Notes: generated from the letters alone by a model not told the origin. 64,000 nucleotides of DNA from Turnera subulata (GCA_028386065.3 JAKUCV010001447.1:10503-74502); one strand, 5' to 3'. Shown: positions 21,971-35,088, numbered from the stretch's first letter. Numbers and translations: made by a program.

Positions 21971-24900
21971 GGTCTACCTTGTCTTAGGAAGTTCACATTT
22001 GCATACATTTGACATTGCATCACATGTTTTTCAAAACATAAAACACAAATTCGGGCTAGGGTGTCTCATTCTTTTAAAAAATCCTCATCTTTTTGGGCTT
22101 GAATCTTGAAGAAAGAAAAAGAAGCAAATGTTTTGCAAGAATAATGAGATTGTTTTGCGAATGTATTCCATCATGCTTTTTCCAAATACCTTAAAAAAAA
22201 ACATAAAGTCTAAGTTTAGAATTTCCGATGACCATGAACTTTACCATTAGAATTGAACCCTTAGGACACCAGGGGTGGGTAGTGCCTTAGTTGGAAGGAG
22301 ATGATGAAGATAGTAAGGAGGATGGATACATCACAAGGCAATGTAGAAAGGAAGATAATGAAGACATTAGAAACCATGGAGGTATTCTAAGCCGCAAGGT
22401 AGGAAGAAGGCAGAGGCAGTAATGAAACATCAACTTAAGACACCGAGGTAACTTTGGGCCTTTTTGTGAGAGGAGATGTAAGTCCCAATATTTGAGACAG
22501 AAGAGAGGAGATGGGACGACTTGGTTAGTCTTTCTTATAAGAGGAGATGCAAGTCAGGATGTTCCCCCATGGAGGGAGATGTAAGCCCTAATTCTTATTC
22601 GCAAATCCAGTTGGCGAGCCGAGCTGGGGAGCCAAACTCTTGAGACAAATTGATGAACCATAACCAGAAGCTGAGTTGGTGAACCGGGTCGACAAGTTGA
22701 GCCCGAAAACCGAGATGCAAAGCTGAAGCCAAGTATGCAATTGGAGACAAACCGATCGAGGCCATCTCATGGGAAGAAATGCAAACCCCAGTCCCTGGAG
22801 AGAAATAATGAAGAAAAACATGGGAAGAAGATAAGAGGAGACAAAAGATGATGCAAGCCCCGGTTCTTTACTTGTGAACCAAGTTGATAAGCCAAGATGA
22901 GAAGCTAAAAGAAGAATCATATAGTGAGAACCAAGCCCACAAACTGAGCTGAGAGACTAAACTGATGGGCGGAGTTGAGATATCGGGTGGAGACATTGCC
23001 ATTGGATCTTCTTGTGAGAGGATATGCAAGTCCTAATTTCCGAATGAAAGAAGTGACGATGGGGATAAGATGATAATCCGATATGACGACGAGGGGAGCA
23101 ATGGCGCAGTGGCGACAACAAGGAGGTAGTGAGATGCGGTGATGTATTCCGTGGGACCACTCAATGATATGGAAGGGTAGATGAGAGGTGCAAACATGAG
23201 GGGAATTGATTATAGACCACATGCCGAATTGTTAGGTATGGATAGAGTGATGACCGAGGATGGGGAGAGGCGGCATAGGAACTCTTTAGAGTCAAAAAGT
23301 TGAGTCGAGTCAAAAGGGACGATAGCTGAATCCTATTGTTCAACAGTCAACAGTATCATTGTTTATGCCTTGATTTTTCATATAAGGAATAAAACTTTGA
23401 TTTCCTTATCTTTTGTGTATATGTGGCATTGCGCATAGCTTCATGATATTCCATTGGATCAATCTAGGGGACCATAAAAGGAACTACGAAGACCTAATTC
23501 TGTGGATGTAATCTCGAAACACCTACCTCCACCTGCTTCCCGAACAGTCGTTAACACCAACCTTTGAACATATACCCGATTTTCAAACATGGATCCAAAC
23601 CATCCTCCATCTTTGACCCCATCACACCCACCATGAACACTTGTCTAGAAATTGCTTCCCAAAATGAATTAGGCTTCAAGTGAATCATGTCTAGGTGCAC
23701 CCATTTTAAGAAGATGTCATCCTCCTAAAAAAAAAAAAACGAAAAAAAAAGAAAGAGAAAAGTGAGGAAGGAGATGACCTTAGTGCCCAAAAATGTTGAT
23801 TCACTATCAGAAATCGGGAAGAAGAGAAGAAATTGTGATGAAGAAGACAAGTGTTCCCTCCATCCGATCTACCACCCTAAACACCTCGAATCAAACACTG
23901 ACCCTACCAAGTACCTCGACCCAAACACCATGTCCACCGATACGTAGGTAATCCGGCAACGGGCCCGGTCTATAAATATTTGGTTCCCAGATTGATTCAA
24001 TGGAAAGATTGGAGTTGTTGTCACATAGACATGCTACACTGTTGATTGTATTCGGGCCTCTTTTGTAGTCGTAAGACTTCTCTTTTTGACTTGTATTTTA
24101 TGAAGTTATCAATCGAGTCCGCCTCTCTTATGAAGATTTATTGTGAATTCGGCCATCATGAAGCACGTCTCTCCAATGGTCTCTTAGACATAGCTCAGCT
24201 AGATGGTTCCCGATTAAGGTTGAAGGTTCACCTCTCCATAAGTCGTTCGAATATACCTAGCCTGAGTGATCTTGATCTTGCCCAAACTCCATGGTCTCAG
24301 CATTCTATGGCCGCTACCCCCACGATGAGAAAAGAAAAAAAAGGAAAAGAAAAAGAAAAAAAGAAGAAGAAGAGTCCGCTAGATTGAAAACCCGAAAGGG
24401 CGGTCTAGGCAAAAGTTAGGACAAGCCTGCTAGATTGAAAACCCGAAAGGGCAGTCTAGGCAAAAGTTAAGGCCAAAAGGAAATTGGGGATAGTAGTCAA
24501 TGACAAGGCGCGTCCATGGGGTAGATGACTTCATTTTCAAGATGATTCATTTGGTTGGTCATGAACGAGCATCTAGGCACATCTCCTCCATCTGCTTTTG
24601 AAGGGATATCCACGTGTCCATTGATTTTGCTTTACGAGTCTTTATCCGTCAAACCTTTTTCAACAAAGAGTGTTCACCCCTGGGGCTTTAGGCAAAGATT
24701 GAAATGAGTGGGTTCATGGTCGTTAGGCGTCTTTTCCTTTGAGACTTTTGTGTTTTTGATGGGATAACTCGCTTTTTCTCAAGTTGCTTAACTTTCACCT
24801 TAGCTTGAATGGCTTTCAATAATCATGCATCATACTAGAGACACTTGTATTCAAACGCAACATAACATTGGTCGACAAGCACTTGCATCCATGCATGTAG

Positions 24901-26574
24901 AAGTAGAGAGCACTTGCATTCAAGAAGTAAACACATAATTTAGAGTTAGGGGCACTTGCATTTGAACATGTCTTGTAGAAGGAGAAAGAACTCATCCCCA
25001 AATGCATCATCCAAACACATCATGTAGAAATAGTGAGCATTTGTACAGTTAGGAAGCACATGCATACAAGGAGAAAGGAGGGAAAGAAAAAGGAAGATGA
25101 GAGAGAGAGAGAAATGGAGAAAAAATAAGAGAAGTGAATGAGAAAAGATCAATGGAGAGAGCGAGGATTAGAGAGAAAGGGGAGAAACAAGAAAGAGAGG
25201 AAGAAAGAAAGGGAATATGAGAGAGAGAGAAAAAAAAAAGAAAAAATAAGGGGAAGAGCGAGGGGTAGAGAGAGAGAGATAGGGGAAGAGAAAATAGGAG
25301 GAGGAGAAAGCGAGAGAGAAAAGGAGAATAAAATAGAGGAGAAGAGAGAAAAGGGAAAAACATGTCACATGCACTTGCATCCGAAAACAAACATGTAGAA
25401 GCTAGGAACACCGTCATGCATTTGAAGAAATATACACATTGTAGACATGCTCATGCATCATTTATATATAGAACATAGAGTCCTTGGCAAGGCAGACTTA
25501 ATTGAGAGGAAATGATCAACAGAGGTGACAACATCAGAAATTCGGTACTTGATGTAGACTTACACTTCCCACGGTTGATGGCTGGAGGGGTAAGGCATGC
25601 CTGGATCTTTAGACGACATTATTTGTAGAATGACGGGCATGCCATGCCCCACACCTGAGACGTAGATCACTTGTAGACTCTAGGGGCACGGCGGCTCCTA
25701 GCTTCTGATGTTAGTAATTGATGTGGGGCATTCTCGACGAGGTGTAAGGCCCGGTCTTTGTGATGAGATGTAAGGGGCATCCTACCCCGCTTTGTTTGAT
25801 TTCTAGGGGCATTCTAGGGCCCACTGCTGAGACCACGTTTAGATGATGCTGGGGGGCATCATGCCCCACCTCGAGGAAATCAAACCAGGGGCGGACGCCC
25901 CTACATAAAAAATAGAACCAGTGAGAGTTGCTAGGGGCAGATGCTCCTGAAATAGATGAAGTTGGTGAGAGTGGCCAGGGGCAGATGCCCCCAGATAGGA
26001 GAGAAGTCGATGGCAGTTGCTGGGGGCAGATGCCCTATTGGTAAAGGAGCTTGAGGAATAGACATCCTAGAGACAACATGAGAGAACACTGAGGTGATGT
26101 AGATGGAGCGCGAGATGATTCCCGTTAACTTTTGGGACCAGGAAAATCCCGAAAGAGTTGAAGATGTGAAGCCCCGGTTGGGAGGGTGGAAATATCCCTG
26201 ACTCCTATGGGGGAGTGATAAATGCCCTAGTTAGCATAGGATGATCCTATGTTAGCGACTTTTGGGACCAGGAAAATCCCGAAAGAGTTGAAGTTGTGAA
26301 GCCCCGATTGGGAGGGTGGAAATATCCCTGACTCCTATGGGGGAGTGATAAAACCCCTAGTTGGCATAAGATGATCTTTTGCCAGCGGTTCTCGGGACCA
26401 GGAAAATCCCGAGAGAGGAGACGAGTTGATCACGAACCTTAAGACGATTCTTGAGGTGGAGCATGCGATGTTCCAAACATCAGTTCGCCACACTCACATT
26501 CATGGTCCAAATTTCGGTTGTTCTTTTACGTTGCTTCGTCCTTAAACTTTAAAGACTCATCAACGAGGGGCATC
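21971..26574 (+). other. internal region of element E, non-coding
   Basis: No gag, protease, RT or integrase motifs in any frame. Visible structure: dispersed GAGATG(C/T)AAG-type words at 22290-23040; a TATA-like TCTATAAATATTTGG near 23969; a tandem pair of a unit containing GATTGAAAACCCGAAAGGGC at about 24378 and 24430; a GA-rich tract at about 25070-25370; hairpin-prone GGGGCA...TGCCCC repeats at about 25800-26040; and a 132-bp tandem repeat at 26129-26420. Confidence 0.75.
25880..26420. repeat. tandem repeats in element E
   Basis: Positions 25880-26040 repeat a unit of about 55-60 bp built around GGGGCAGATGCCCC-type inverted repeats. Positions 26129-26260 and 26261-26391 are two copies of a unit containing GGGACCAGGAAAATCCCGA and AATATCCCTGACTCCTATGG, with a third partial copy to 26420. 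Confidence 0.8.
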
Positions 26575-28055
26575 TGTGAACACCCAAATTTGACCCATGA
26601 AAATTTATACGTTTTAGTAATTAGGTCCCTCATGTACGAAGAAGTGATTTAAGTCACATTAGGGACCGGATTGCTAGAATGTATTACATTCTATGAGCTT
26701 GGGCCTTATTTATGTATTGAAATCCAATTTGGGTTGGAGATAGATATAAGAGCCCAATTTAGTAGATAGATGTTCTCCAGAGTTGTACAAGCCCACTAAC
26801 ACCTTGCTTGCAGGCAAATTTAACTCTGATTTTCGTGAGAGATCAGAGTTAAATCATTCCTTAAATAGCAAGAGTGTTTCTGGTATGATTTAGGCTTAAA
26901 ATAGGAAGAGGATGTGTGATTAATTGATTGGGAGATGTTTGGGGGGAGTAGTAATCAAGAAAAGAGAATATTCTGGGCAATTTAGGGGTTGACTACGCGG
27001 TAAGATCAATCAGAGAGGAATTAGGGGAGAATCCGGAGCAAAAATGGAAACTGCGGTGAAAACGCGTAGGCGCGGGCGGTCATCTCGAGATGACCGCCGG
27101 GCCTAGGCTGTCATGTGTGGATGACCGCCATGACATGGCTGTCATCTCATGATGACCGCCGGCCATGGCGGTCATGGGTGCACTGGAACGCGTTTTCTCC
27201 CCGATTTTCGACCGAGATTCGATTCTACGCGTTTTTGGTCCAGATTTTCGGTCATTATTCTGATCATTAAGATGGTCCACGACCCTAGGCAGCCCAGAAC
27301 ACTATAAATAGGACCCTCCCCCTTCACATCAAGGGACACGCATTATTACACACACACTCTTCCTAAAAGCTTTCAAGCTTGGAGAAACTCTACCTCTCCA
27401 AGCCCAGAATGAGTTCTATAGGCGAAGCTCTGGAGAAATCTCGTGGGTAGCATCATCTAATCAAAGCAGCAAGTGAAGAATCAAGAAGAGATCCAAGATA
27501 GAGTTGAGGTGCGGAAAGAAGCTAGGCGTAAGGCGAAACCCGAATCAAGGAGCTAGAGGAGGGCTGCAAGAGGTAATTCTGATCCTTTTCTTTCTGTTGT
27601 GATGCTGATGCTGATGATGATGTGATTGTTGTGTTTCTGATGTAAGAATTACGTGGGCTTTGAACCCGGTCGCTGGGGTACGTAGGTGGTTTCTAGTGGT
27701 GGAAACTCAAGCCCAATCTTCTTCTCATCCCCTTCTTTTTATTTTCAGTTCTTGATTGGTTTTGGTGAACACACTCACCCACTTGCACAAGGCATACAAA
27801 AACCTTTAATTGCACAAGATTTTGCCCCAACATGGATGGGTGCCTAACACCTTCCCATCCATGACGAATCCCCGGGTCCATTATCTTTGGTTCGCTAAAC
27901 CGGTTGCCTAAATGGAGTAACATGAAGGGTTTTCCCCAAGTTTTAGTCCCTTAATAAAACTTGGGTGGCGACTCCAAAGATAATGGATGACGGTTATGAA
28001 GAAGGTGTAAGGAAAAGGTGAATAGGCCCAAGTGATTTTGGGTCGGGTATTTACA
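26575..28055 (+). repeat. right LTR of element E (complete)
   Basis: 1481 bp, TG...CA ends, with TATAAATA at 27303-27310 and the same 24-bp palindrome at about 27076-27099. Followed directly by GCACT and the rest of LINE-1 ORF1. Confidence 0.9.
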
Positions 28056-28060
28056 GCACT

Positions 28061-29109
28061 AAACCTATCTACTACTACAATGCTTTGAAGGAGATGAAGG
28101 ATGAGGGAGGCCCTCATCGTAAACCAGTCAAAATCTGGGTAAACAAGCAGCAACCTCCCCTGGGGCCTCAACCGCCAACGGAGAGATTGGCCTCAATGTC
28201 TTTGGAGGCGCGTGAGGCAGAAGCGCATGAGGCACACGGTGCAGAGGGCTTAAATGCAATTGCAAACCTGTCAGTGCACGCGGGCGTTGGGAACGATGGT
28301 GGGATGGGTGGATGCATTAAATAATGCCTTAAACCACTCGTTACTCAGGAAACAGAATCGAGAGAGGATAGCTTTCAGACTCTAGCCTCTTCCCTCAAAG
28401 TCAGTATCCCTAGACTGGATTTGTATGTACAAGTTGGCTACCCCTCGATAGGTAACCCTTGGATAGCAAGCCCTGAAACTTTATCCCTTTTCCCCACGGA
28501 CTCTTTATCAGACAATATTCTCAAACCTACTCTGCAGATTCTTCCCCATCTCCTGCCCCCCACTTCCTTTAACCCATCTGTCGTGTCAGGAAAACCACCT
28601 TTGAGGAAACGGCCCCAACTAGACCTTAATACTACCCCTGCTAAGAAATTTAAACAGTGCCCTAAAGCCCAAGCCCAACCTATCCTTATGGACCCAAATG
28701 AGGTAAGCCCTGTTACCCCCCCAACCCGTTGTGACACCGCACCAACCCAATTATTTACCTTCATTAGGGAGGGCAACAATTTTCTGATTACACCCAAAGC
28801 TCTGGCCCTTTAAGCAGGAGTAGACCAAACCTAAAAAAACTGGCCCGTTGTAGAAACAGAGTTTCCTCCCAAGACTCGACACCCTCACACCCTCGTACTT
28901 CTATTTTCCCCACCGAGGAGTCAGCTCACACCTCACGGCTAGCTTCACTCCTCATCTCCAATGATAACCCCTTTTCAACCCCATTGACCCCCAACCCTGC
29001 AGTTACAACCCCTTGCTCTCAAATCCCAGCACAGGAGGTGGAAGATGATATCACTACTTCAGTTATGTCAACGGCGGAGACTGGATGCCAGTCCCGCCGA
29101 TCGCCATGA
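28061..29109 (+). pseudogene. LINE-1 ORF1, 3' part
   Basis: Continues ORF1 from codon 221. An in-frame TAA at 28322-28324 breaks it, the same frame then runs to 28813, and after a small frameshift near 28812 a coding-like serine/proline-rich tail continues to the TGA at 29107-29109, overlapping the start of ORF2 at 29085. The region is basic and proline-rich (KRPQLDLN, AKKFKQ), as is usual for plant L1 ORF1 tails. Confidence 0.8.
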
Positions 29110-32100
29110 GTTGTCTTGGTTGGAACTGCCGGGGCCTCGGGAACCCCTGGGCAGTTTGTCGCCTTCGCGACTTTTTAAGACGCGAGAACCCGGATATCGT
29201 CTTTCTTTCTGAGATGAGGAAACGATATCATGAGATGGAGAGTCTCAAATGGAGGTTAGGTTATGCAAACGGTGTATGGGTTAGTTGTATGGAGCGAAGA
29301 GGGGGTTTGGCTTTGTTGTGGAAGGAGGGGGTGCAGGTATCTTTATCATCCTTTTCGATTTCCCACATTGATGCAGTAGTTGACTTGGGCAGATCCCAAT
29401 GGAGAATTACTGGATTCTATGGTAATCCGGTCGACTCTGAAAGGCATGTGTCGTGGCAACTCCTAAAAAGTCTAAAGCAAGTAAATAGACTTCCATGGCT
29501 TTGCTTTGGTGATTTTAACGAAATAACCAGAACCTCAGAAAAGCTAGGGGGTGCGAGAAAACCGGAAAGGTTAATGGCGGCTTTTAGGGATGTGATCCAC
29601 TATTGTAATTTTGAAGACTTGGGGTTTATTGGCTACCCTCTTACTTGGGATAATGGCATGGAAGGTAGTCACAATATCCAATTGAGGCTCGATCGGGCCT
29701 TGGCTACATCGGATTGGATATCGCTCTTCCCTTCTAATCAGGTGTACCATATTTTCCCAAGGATGTCTGACCACTGTCCTATCAAGGTGTGTCTATGGCA
29801 GGAGCAGAGACAGATGAGGAATGGCAGAAGAACTCAGACTTACTCTTTTAGATTCTAGAATCATTGGTTGCGCGATGACGAGTGTAAGCGCATTGTTGAG
29901 GATGTGTGGTGCTCTAGGGGTGCCTCCCTTTCTTTTGGGGGCTTGGCTACTAAGATGAAAGTGACCGGAGAGCAGCTGTTTCTATGGAATAGACGAAAGT
30001 TTGGATCGGTACCGCAGGAAATTACAAGGCTGAGGGCTGAAGTGGCAGTTCTCCAAACTGGTGACTCCACTCGGCACACAGGTCGATCTAGAAAGGAAGC
30101 TGAAGCTCTTCTTGATTCCCTTCTCCAGCGAGAAGAGGAGATATGGAGGCAGCGATCCAGAATTCTGTGGCTGGAATGTGGTGATCGTAACACTGTTTTT
30201 TTCCACCGAAAAGCAAACCAACGACGAAAGAGGAATCACATTCATCACACAAGGGACAACTCCGGTGTTCTTACTTCTAATATTGATGAGATTGTTGATA
30301 TTGCCACCAAATATTTTTCTGACCTCTTTACTTCCAGTTTGCCGCAGATTGAAAGCTCTAACCACCAGGCTTTATGTGGTAAATTGTCGAATGAGGCGAG
30401 TGCTAAACTAATGCGACCTTTTGATGCCAAGGAAGTCCAACAAGCTCTGACCCAGATGCATCCAGATAAGGCCCCTGGCCCAGACGGAATGACTCCGAGC
30501 TTTTTCCAGAAATTTTGGCATTTGGTGGGGCCAGAGGTGTCTGCTTTTGTCCTACAGGCCCTAAATGAGGGCCGTTTTCCAACAGAGCTCAATTTCACGC
30601 AGATTTCGCTAATCCCTAAATGCCAAAACCCGGAGACCATGTCCTCTTTCCGGGCCATCAGCTTGTGCTCCACCATTTATAAGATTTGGGTTAAATGTTT
30701 AGCCAACCGCCTTAAGTGGGTGTTGCCTACACTCATTTCAGAAAGGCAAAGCACTTTCATACCCGGGCGCTCAATCTCTAACAACGTTCTGGTGGCCTTT
30801 GAGATGATCCATACTTTAAAGCGAAGGAAGAAGGCCAAGTGGGGAGTCTTTGCTCTGAAGCTGGATATGGCCAAAGCGTATGATCGTATAGAATGGAAAT
30901 TTCTAGAAGAGGTGATGATGGCAATGGGTTTTCCAGATCGGTGGGTACGGCTGGTTATGCAAGGTGTAGAGTTTGTGCCCTATACGGTGAAAGTGAACCA
31001 AGCTAATTCCAGAACCATCTACCCAGGTAGGGGGCTCCGACAGGGAGACCCAATTTCACCTTATTTGTTTCTTCTGTGTGGGGAGGGGTTATCCATGCTT
31101 TTTGACAAGGCTGAATGCGATGGGGATTTGGAAAGTTTTGGAGTATGTAATGGGGCACCGAGGGTGTCTCACCTCCTATTCGCGGATGACTGCATGGTCT
31201 TTTCTAAAGCCACAATTAAAAGTGCACGAGCGATAAAGGCTGTTTTGGACAAGTACCAAGACTTATCCGGACAGATGGTTAATCTAGACAAGTCTTTTAT
31301 ACAGTTTAGTGCAAATTGCGTCATGGAGTTGAAGGAAGGGATTAAGGCAGTTCTGGGGATTCATAATGAAGGTTGTCATCAAAAGTATCTAGGTCTACCA
31401 CCTTGGATAGGTCGATCCAAACAAGCAGCATTCCAAGACATCAAGGATAAGGTATGGAGTCGCTTGAAGAGTTGGAAGGGTTCGTTACTCTCTAAGGCTG
31501 GCAAGGAAATTCTAATTAAATCGGTAGCGCAGACTGTTCCTGCCTATGCGATGGGTGTTTTCAAAATACCCGACAACTTGTGTGCCGAATTGAATAGCAT
31601 GATCGCAAAGTTTTGGTGGGCGATACGGGACAGGAGAACAAGATTCATTGGTTCTCATGGGACTCTCTTTGTAAACCGAAGAATATGGGGGGATTGGGAT
31701 TCAGAGACCTAAGAAGCTTCAATCTAGCTTTGCTAGCCAAACAAGGTTGGAGATTAATCCAATCCCCATCCTCTCTTTGCGGAAGAATTTTGAAGGCTAG
31801 ATACTTCCTGAAGACGGATTTTCTGGGGGCTGAGCTGGGCAATCGACCTTCATTTACGTGGAGAAGCATTCTGCAGGGAAGACAAACTCTCTTGAAAGGG
31901 CTGGTGAGGACCGTTGGGAATGGCCTGTCAACCTCCATCCGTGGAGACCCTTGGATCAGACGACCTTCCAGTTTCAAGCCAATCTGGGTTGCTGAGACCA
32001 TCAACACGGATGACACTGTCTCCACCTTAATGGTGGGTGACCCGTTGAGGTGGGATGACCAGAAGGTAAGGAAGGCTTTTGTTGCACCTGATGTAGATGA

Positions 32101-33238
32101 GATCTTAGGCTTGCCTATCAGCTGGAGTGGGGAGGAGGACCGATGGAGTTGGTTTTATGCTAAGGGAGGTACTTTTACGGTTCGTAGTGCCTACCACATT
32201 GAGCATATGGGAAGAATCCACGGTGGCATGGCATCCACGTCTTCCTCACAGTCTTTCAACTGGAACTCTTTGTGGTCATTAGCTGTCCCAAATAAGATTA
32301 AAAACTTTGGCTGGAGACTCTTGAAGGGTTGTTTGCCTGTGAAGAATTCGTTGAGGAGCAGACATATCCTCAATGACGACACATGTGAGAGGTGCGAACA
32401 AGAGGGGGAGACGGCTCTCCATGCTCTCTTGCGATGTCCGGAGGCCAGGGCAGTTTGAAATAATACGACTTGGAAGGATTGGGTTGACGAAAGCAGATGC
32501 ACATCACCTATGGATTGGTGGGAGGCGCTGATCCAGTCTAGGGGAAAGGCGATTATGCCTAGTATTTTGCTAGTTTGCTGGGCGATTTGGAATGATCGTA
32601 ACAATAATAGGATTAATGGCACTTACCGTACTCCATGGGAAGTGGCCGACAACGCTAAGAATTATCTCCAAGAGTTTGCAGCAGTTAGCCGTGAGGGACC
32701 TCCCCCCCTTCCTCCTGTCCCCAACAGGACAGTTATACGATGGGAGCCCCCTCAACAGGATTTCTTAAAATTTAACACCGACGCAGCAGTCTTTGCAAAG
32801 ACTAATGGCGGTGGAGTACGAGGTATTTTAAGGAATGATAGAAGACATTTTCTATTTGCTTTCTCGAAGAAGTTTAATGGCTGCACAAACTCCCTTCTTT
32901 TGGAAGCCTTGGCTGTTAGAGAAGCGGTAGTTAGAGGGGCTGCTTTGGGCGTGATGCATCTAATTATTGAAACAGATTCTCTCCAAGTCTCAAAGGGAGT
33001 GAATTCAATGGCAGCAGGCATGTCCACTGTTGGTTTAATTTTTGCTGATATAAGATCTTTGTCAAGATCCTTTCTATCTTTTGTATGTAAGTTCTAGCCC
33101 AGGTCATGTAATAGAGTGGCAAATGAACTTGCCCATATGGCCTTCTTGTGTAGGGAGGAAACTTCCTGGCCATCCATACCCCCCATGCGTATCTGGCAAT
33201 TACTGGGGGAGGATTGTGCAACTTTTAACCTTGAATGA
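29085..33238 (+). pseudogene. LINE-1 ORF2: endonuclease, reverse transcriptase, RNase H
   Basis: Colinear but broken. 29085-29855 is the APE-like endonuclease: WNCRG (13-17), E43, GDFN (142-145), SDH (228-230). A TAG at 29856-29858 interrupts before the RT part (29859-31620), which has KAPGPDG, a catalytic FADD and YDRIEW. A one-base deletion near 31619 shifts the frame at FWWGDTG; 31613-32455 holds the zinc-binding zf-RVT region (CERCEQEGETALHALLRC). A TGA at 32456-32458 replaces an expected tryptophan. 32459-33094 encodes an RNase H domain (FNTDAAV, IIETDS). A TAG at 33095-33097 precedes the tail (NRVANELAHMAF), which ends at TGA 33236-33238. At least four lesions, so non-functional. Confidence 0.92.
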
Positions 33239-33283
33239 ATGTTTGGCTATTGCTAGCCTTATCAAAAAAAAAAATACAGAGAT

Positions 33284-34537
33284 TTACAGACAGGAAGAAT
33301 GTACAAAGAATAACTGCAGCTACGTGTCAAATGCCAGCAAGTGAAAGTGCCTCTTCAAACCACGCCGGTTCTTCAACGTTTCTGCGGTAGCAATGACTTT
33401 TTCTTTTTTTTTTTTTTCTGCTAATCGAACAACAGCTTTAACACGTAGCTAAACTGAAAGGACAAAAAAAAAACTAGTTTGTTGTATGAATGTTTGTAAG
33501 TATATATTCATTATTTATTACTTAAATAAACTGAATAGTACTTTTTTTGGGATAACATAATTAAATAATGCTAATCTTTGTTGTGAATCGAGAGTTACAT
33601 TGATTAAACTATAAAGGGGCACGCAGACGAATGGTACTGAATATAGGGGTCACGGCCGAAAGGGAGGGAGAGGCTCCAGTTTGACCGACAAATAGTGGCG
33701 GCCGCTTATGACCACTGTTGGACAATGTATTTACACATGCACATATGTCAGAGTGACGTATTGCCTGAGATTTTGTCATTGTCTCAATTTCAAGAAACAA
33801 TTTAAAAGAATGGTTCGAAACCAGAGGTGGAGTCCCTTGGAGCAATTCTTAATTAGAATTAATAAGCTTAATCTGATTATGTTGACAAGAACCTGAACTC
33901 CCAAAGTATTGCACACTGGAAATAAAAACTTATGTTTTTTTTTTTTTGTGGAAATCACAAACAAGCACACATCAGATCTGGCTCCTTCGAATCAGATTTT
34001 ATTCCTCATTAGTATATTATAGTGAACTCCCACTAAATATTTGTATTAATTTCTTTAAAAAAAAAAAGACAAAAGAAAATATTTGTCAATCGTTGATAGC
34101 CTCAAATATTTGCACCCGAACTTGCGTTGAAGATGACCCGATCCTAAAGATAGGCATAGGTATATATTTATACATCTGATTTTTCGTATGTGATCAACTG
34201 ATATTTGACACGAATCGATCCGTTATTAGAGAAACCAAAAAAAGAAAACTCTGACGACAAAGAACAAATTAATAACCATACATTTTCTTAGCTATTGCCT
34301 GTCGTTAGCAAACCAGATAGAAAGAAAGGATAAAGATTAAACTCGCAGCACTGGCGGCCATTGGCTTTAAGGAAAGATTGTTACAAAATATGAATAATCT
34401 TGAATAAAAGAATGGATTGGTTTAATTACTAGTGAACAATTAAAGAATGGATGTCAAACAACTGTACGTCCCTACAGTCCTAAACAAAAGAACTATCCCA
34501 AAATTAAAAAAAAAAAAAAAGAAAAACCAGAGAGTAT
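33284..34537. other. non-coding DNA with the rest of block Z
   Basis: The first 60 bp (TTTACAGACAGGAAGAATGT...) continue block Z copy 2. The remainder is AT-rich with homopolymer runs and no recognisable gene. Confidence 0.5.
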
Positions 34538-34557
34538 ATGGTTTTATATTACAAACA

Positions 34558-35088
34558 TCAAACGGAAACTTTAGGAGCCATCTTCCCAAACAAAAATGCT
34601 AAATCATTCTCCAACGGAGTCAAGTTGAGATCCAAGCCGAAGACCCTCTTACTACTGTTCGACCTTTTTAGTACTGGCAATTTGGAAACCACAGGAACTA
34701 CAGAAGAAGAAACAAAGCTGTCGGTGATGGCTGCCCTATGCTTCCTCATGTGACCCCCCAATGCCTGCCCTAACGCAAACTCCAGGCCACATATAGAACA
34801 CTCATGCACCTTAGGCTTTGTTGGTAGGGCGAAGGTTTTGGTGGGTTCGTCGATGGGTTTCTCTGCCAATAACTTGGGCTTCTTGTGGCTTGCTCTGTGA
34901 CCTCCTAGGGCTTGGAATGATGGGAATGTGCGGTTGCAGGTTTTGCACTCGAAGATCTCACTCTTGATGATGTTCCTTTTGGGATTATTGTTATTCTGGA
35001 GGTTGTGATGAGAGAGCAGCATCAGGCATCTAGCCATGTCTAGGCTCTCCATTATTTGTCCGTCTTCTCTACTTCTCTTCATGGCCAT
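34558..35088 (-). CDS. ZAT-like: C2H2 zinc-finger repressor, ZAT (C1-2i) type
   Basis: A 176-residue protein if started at the ATG at 35088 (MAMKRSRED); the next ATG, 35082, gives 174. The frame is open further upstream but has no ATG there. It has a basic N-terminus (KRSR), an L-box-like MESLDMARCLMLL, two single C2H2 fingers each with the plant-specific QALGGH (FECKTCNRTFPSFQALGGH and HECSICGLEFALGQALGGH), and a C-terminal EAR repression motif DLNLTPLEND. The layout and size fit the ZAT11/ZAT12 group: small nuclear repressors induced by stress, wounding or reactive oxygen. It is intronless, as usual. A TATATA element lies upstream at about 35232-35240. Confidence 0.92.
   Translation of the reverse strand: MAMKRSREDGQIMESLDMARCLMLLSHHNLQNNNNPKRNIIKSEIFECKTCNRTFPSFQALGGHRASHKKPKLLAEKPIDEPTKTFALPTKPKVHECSICGLEFALGQALGGHMRKHRAAITDSFVSSSVVPVVSKLPVLKRSNSSKRVFGLDLNLTPLENDLAFLFGKMAPKVSV

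Larger units (their letters stand above)
19933..28055 (+). mobile_element. non-coding LTR retrotransposon E (LARD-like)
   Basis: The LTRs begin TGTGAACACCC at 19933 and 26575 and the right one ends GGTATTTACA at 28055. The target duplication GCACT is exact at 19928-19932 and 28056-28060, inside LINE-1 ORF1. A short purine run (CGAGGGG) precedes the right LTR; the left LTR end and primer site fall in the assembly gap. The 4.6 kb of visible internal sequence has no gag or pol, only repeats and purine-rich tracts, so the element must be mobilised in trans. The visible 1.09 kb of LTR pair differs at roughly 15 positions, so insertion is recent and later than the LINE. GGGTGGCGACTCC near 27964 is a string I loosely associate with Tat/Athila-type LTRs; weak evidence. 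Confidence 0.9.
19092..33274 (+). mobile_element. L1-clade LINE-1, split by an LTR element
   Basis: The LINE starts after AAAATACAAAGAGAT (19077-19091) and ends in a poly(A) run; AAAATACAGAGAT follows at 33271-33283, an imperfect target duplication overlapping the tail. The uninterrupted duplicate at about 15706-15730 confirms both edges. Removing the LTR element at 19933-28055 leaves about 6.06 kb, a near full-length plant L1: a 180-bp leader, ORF1, overlapping ORF2, a short 3' region and the tail. It is inactive because of stops and frameshifts in both frames. Confidence 0.93.

Noticed and set aside
21007..22109. Open frames of 330-360 codons on both strands
   Set aside because: They consist of the N gap and contain no real codons.
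25049..25417. Frames rich in Lys/Glu/Arg or Ser/Leu/Phe
   Set aside because: They are translations of a GA-rich low-complexity tract inside element E.
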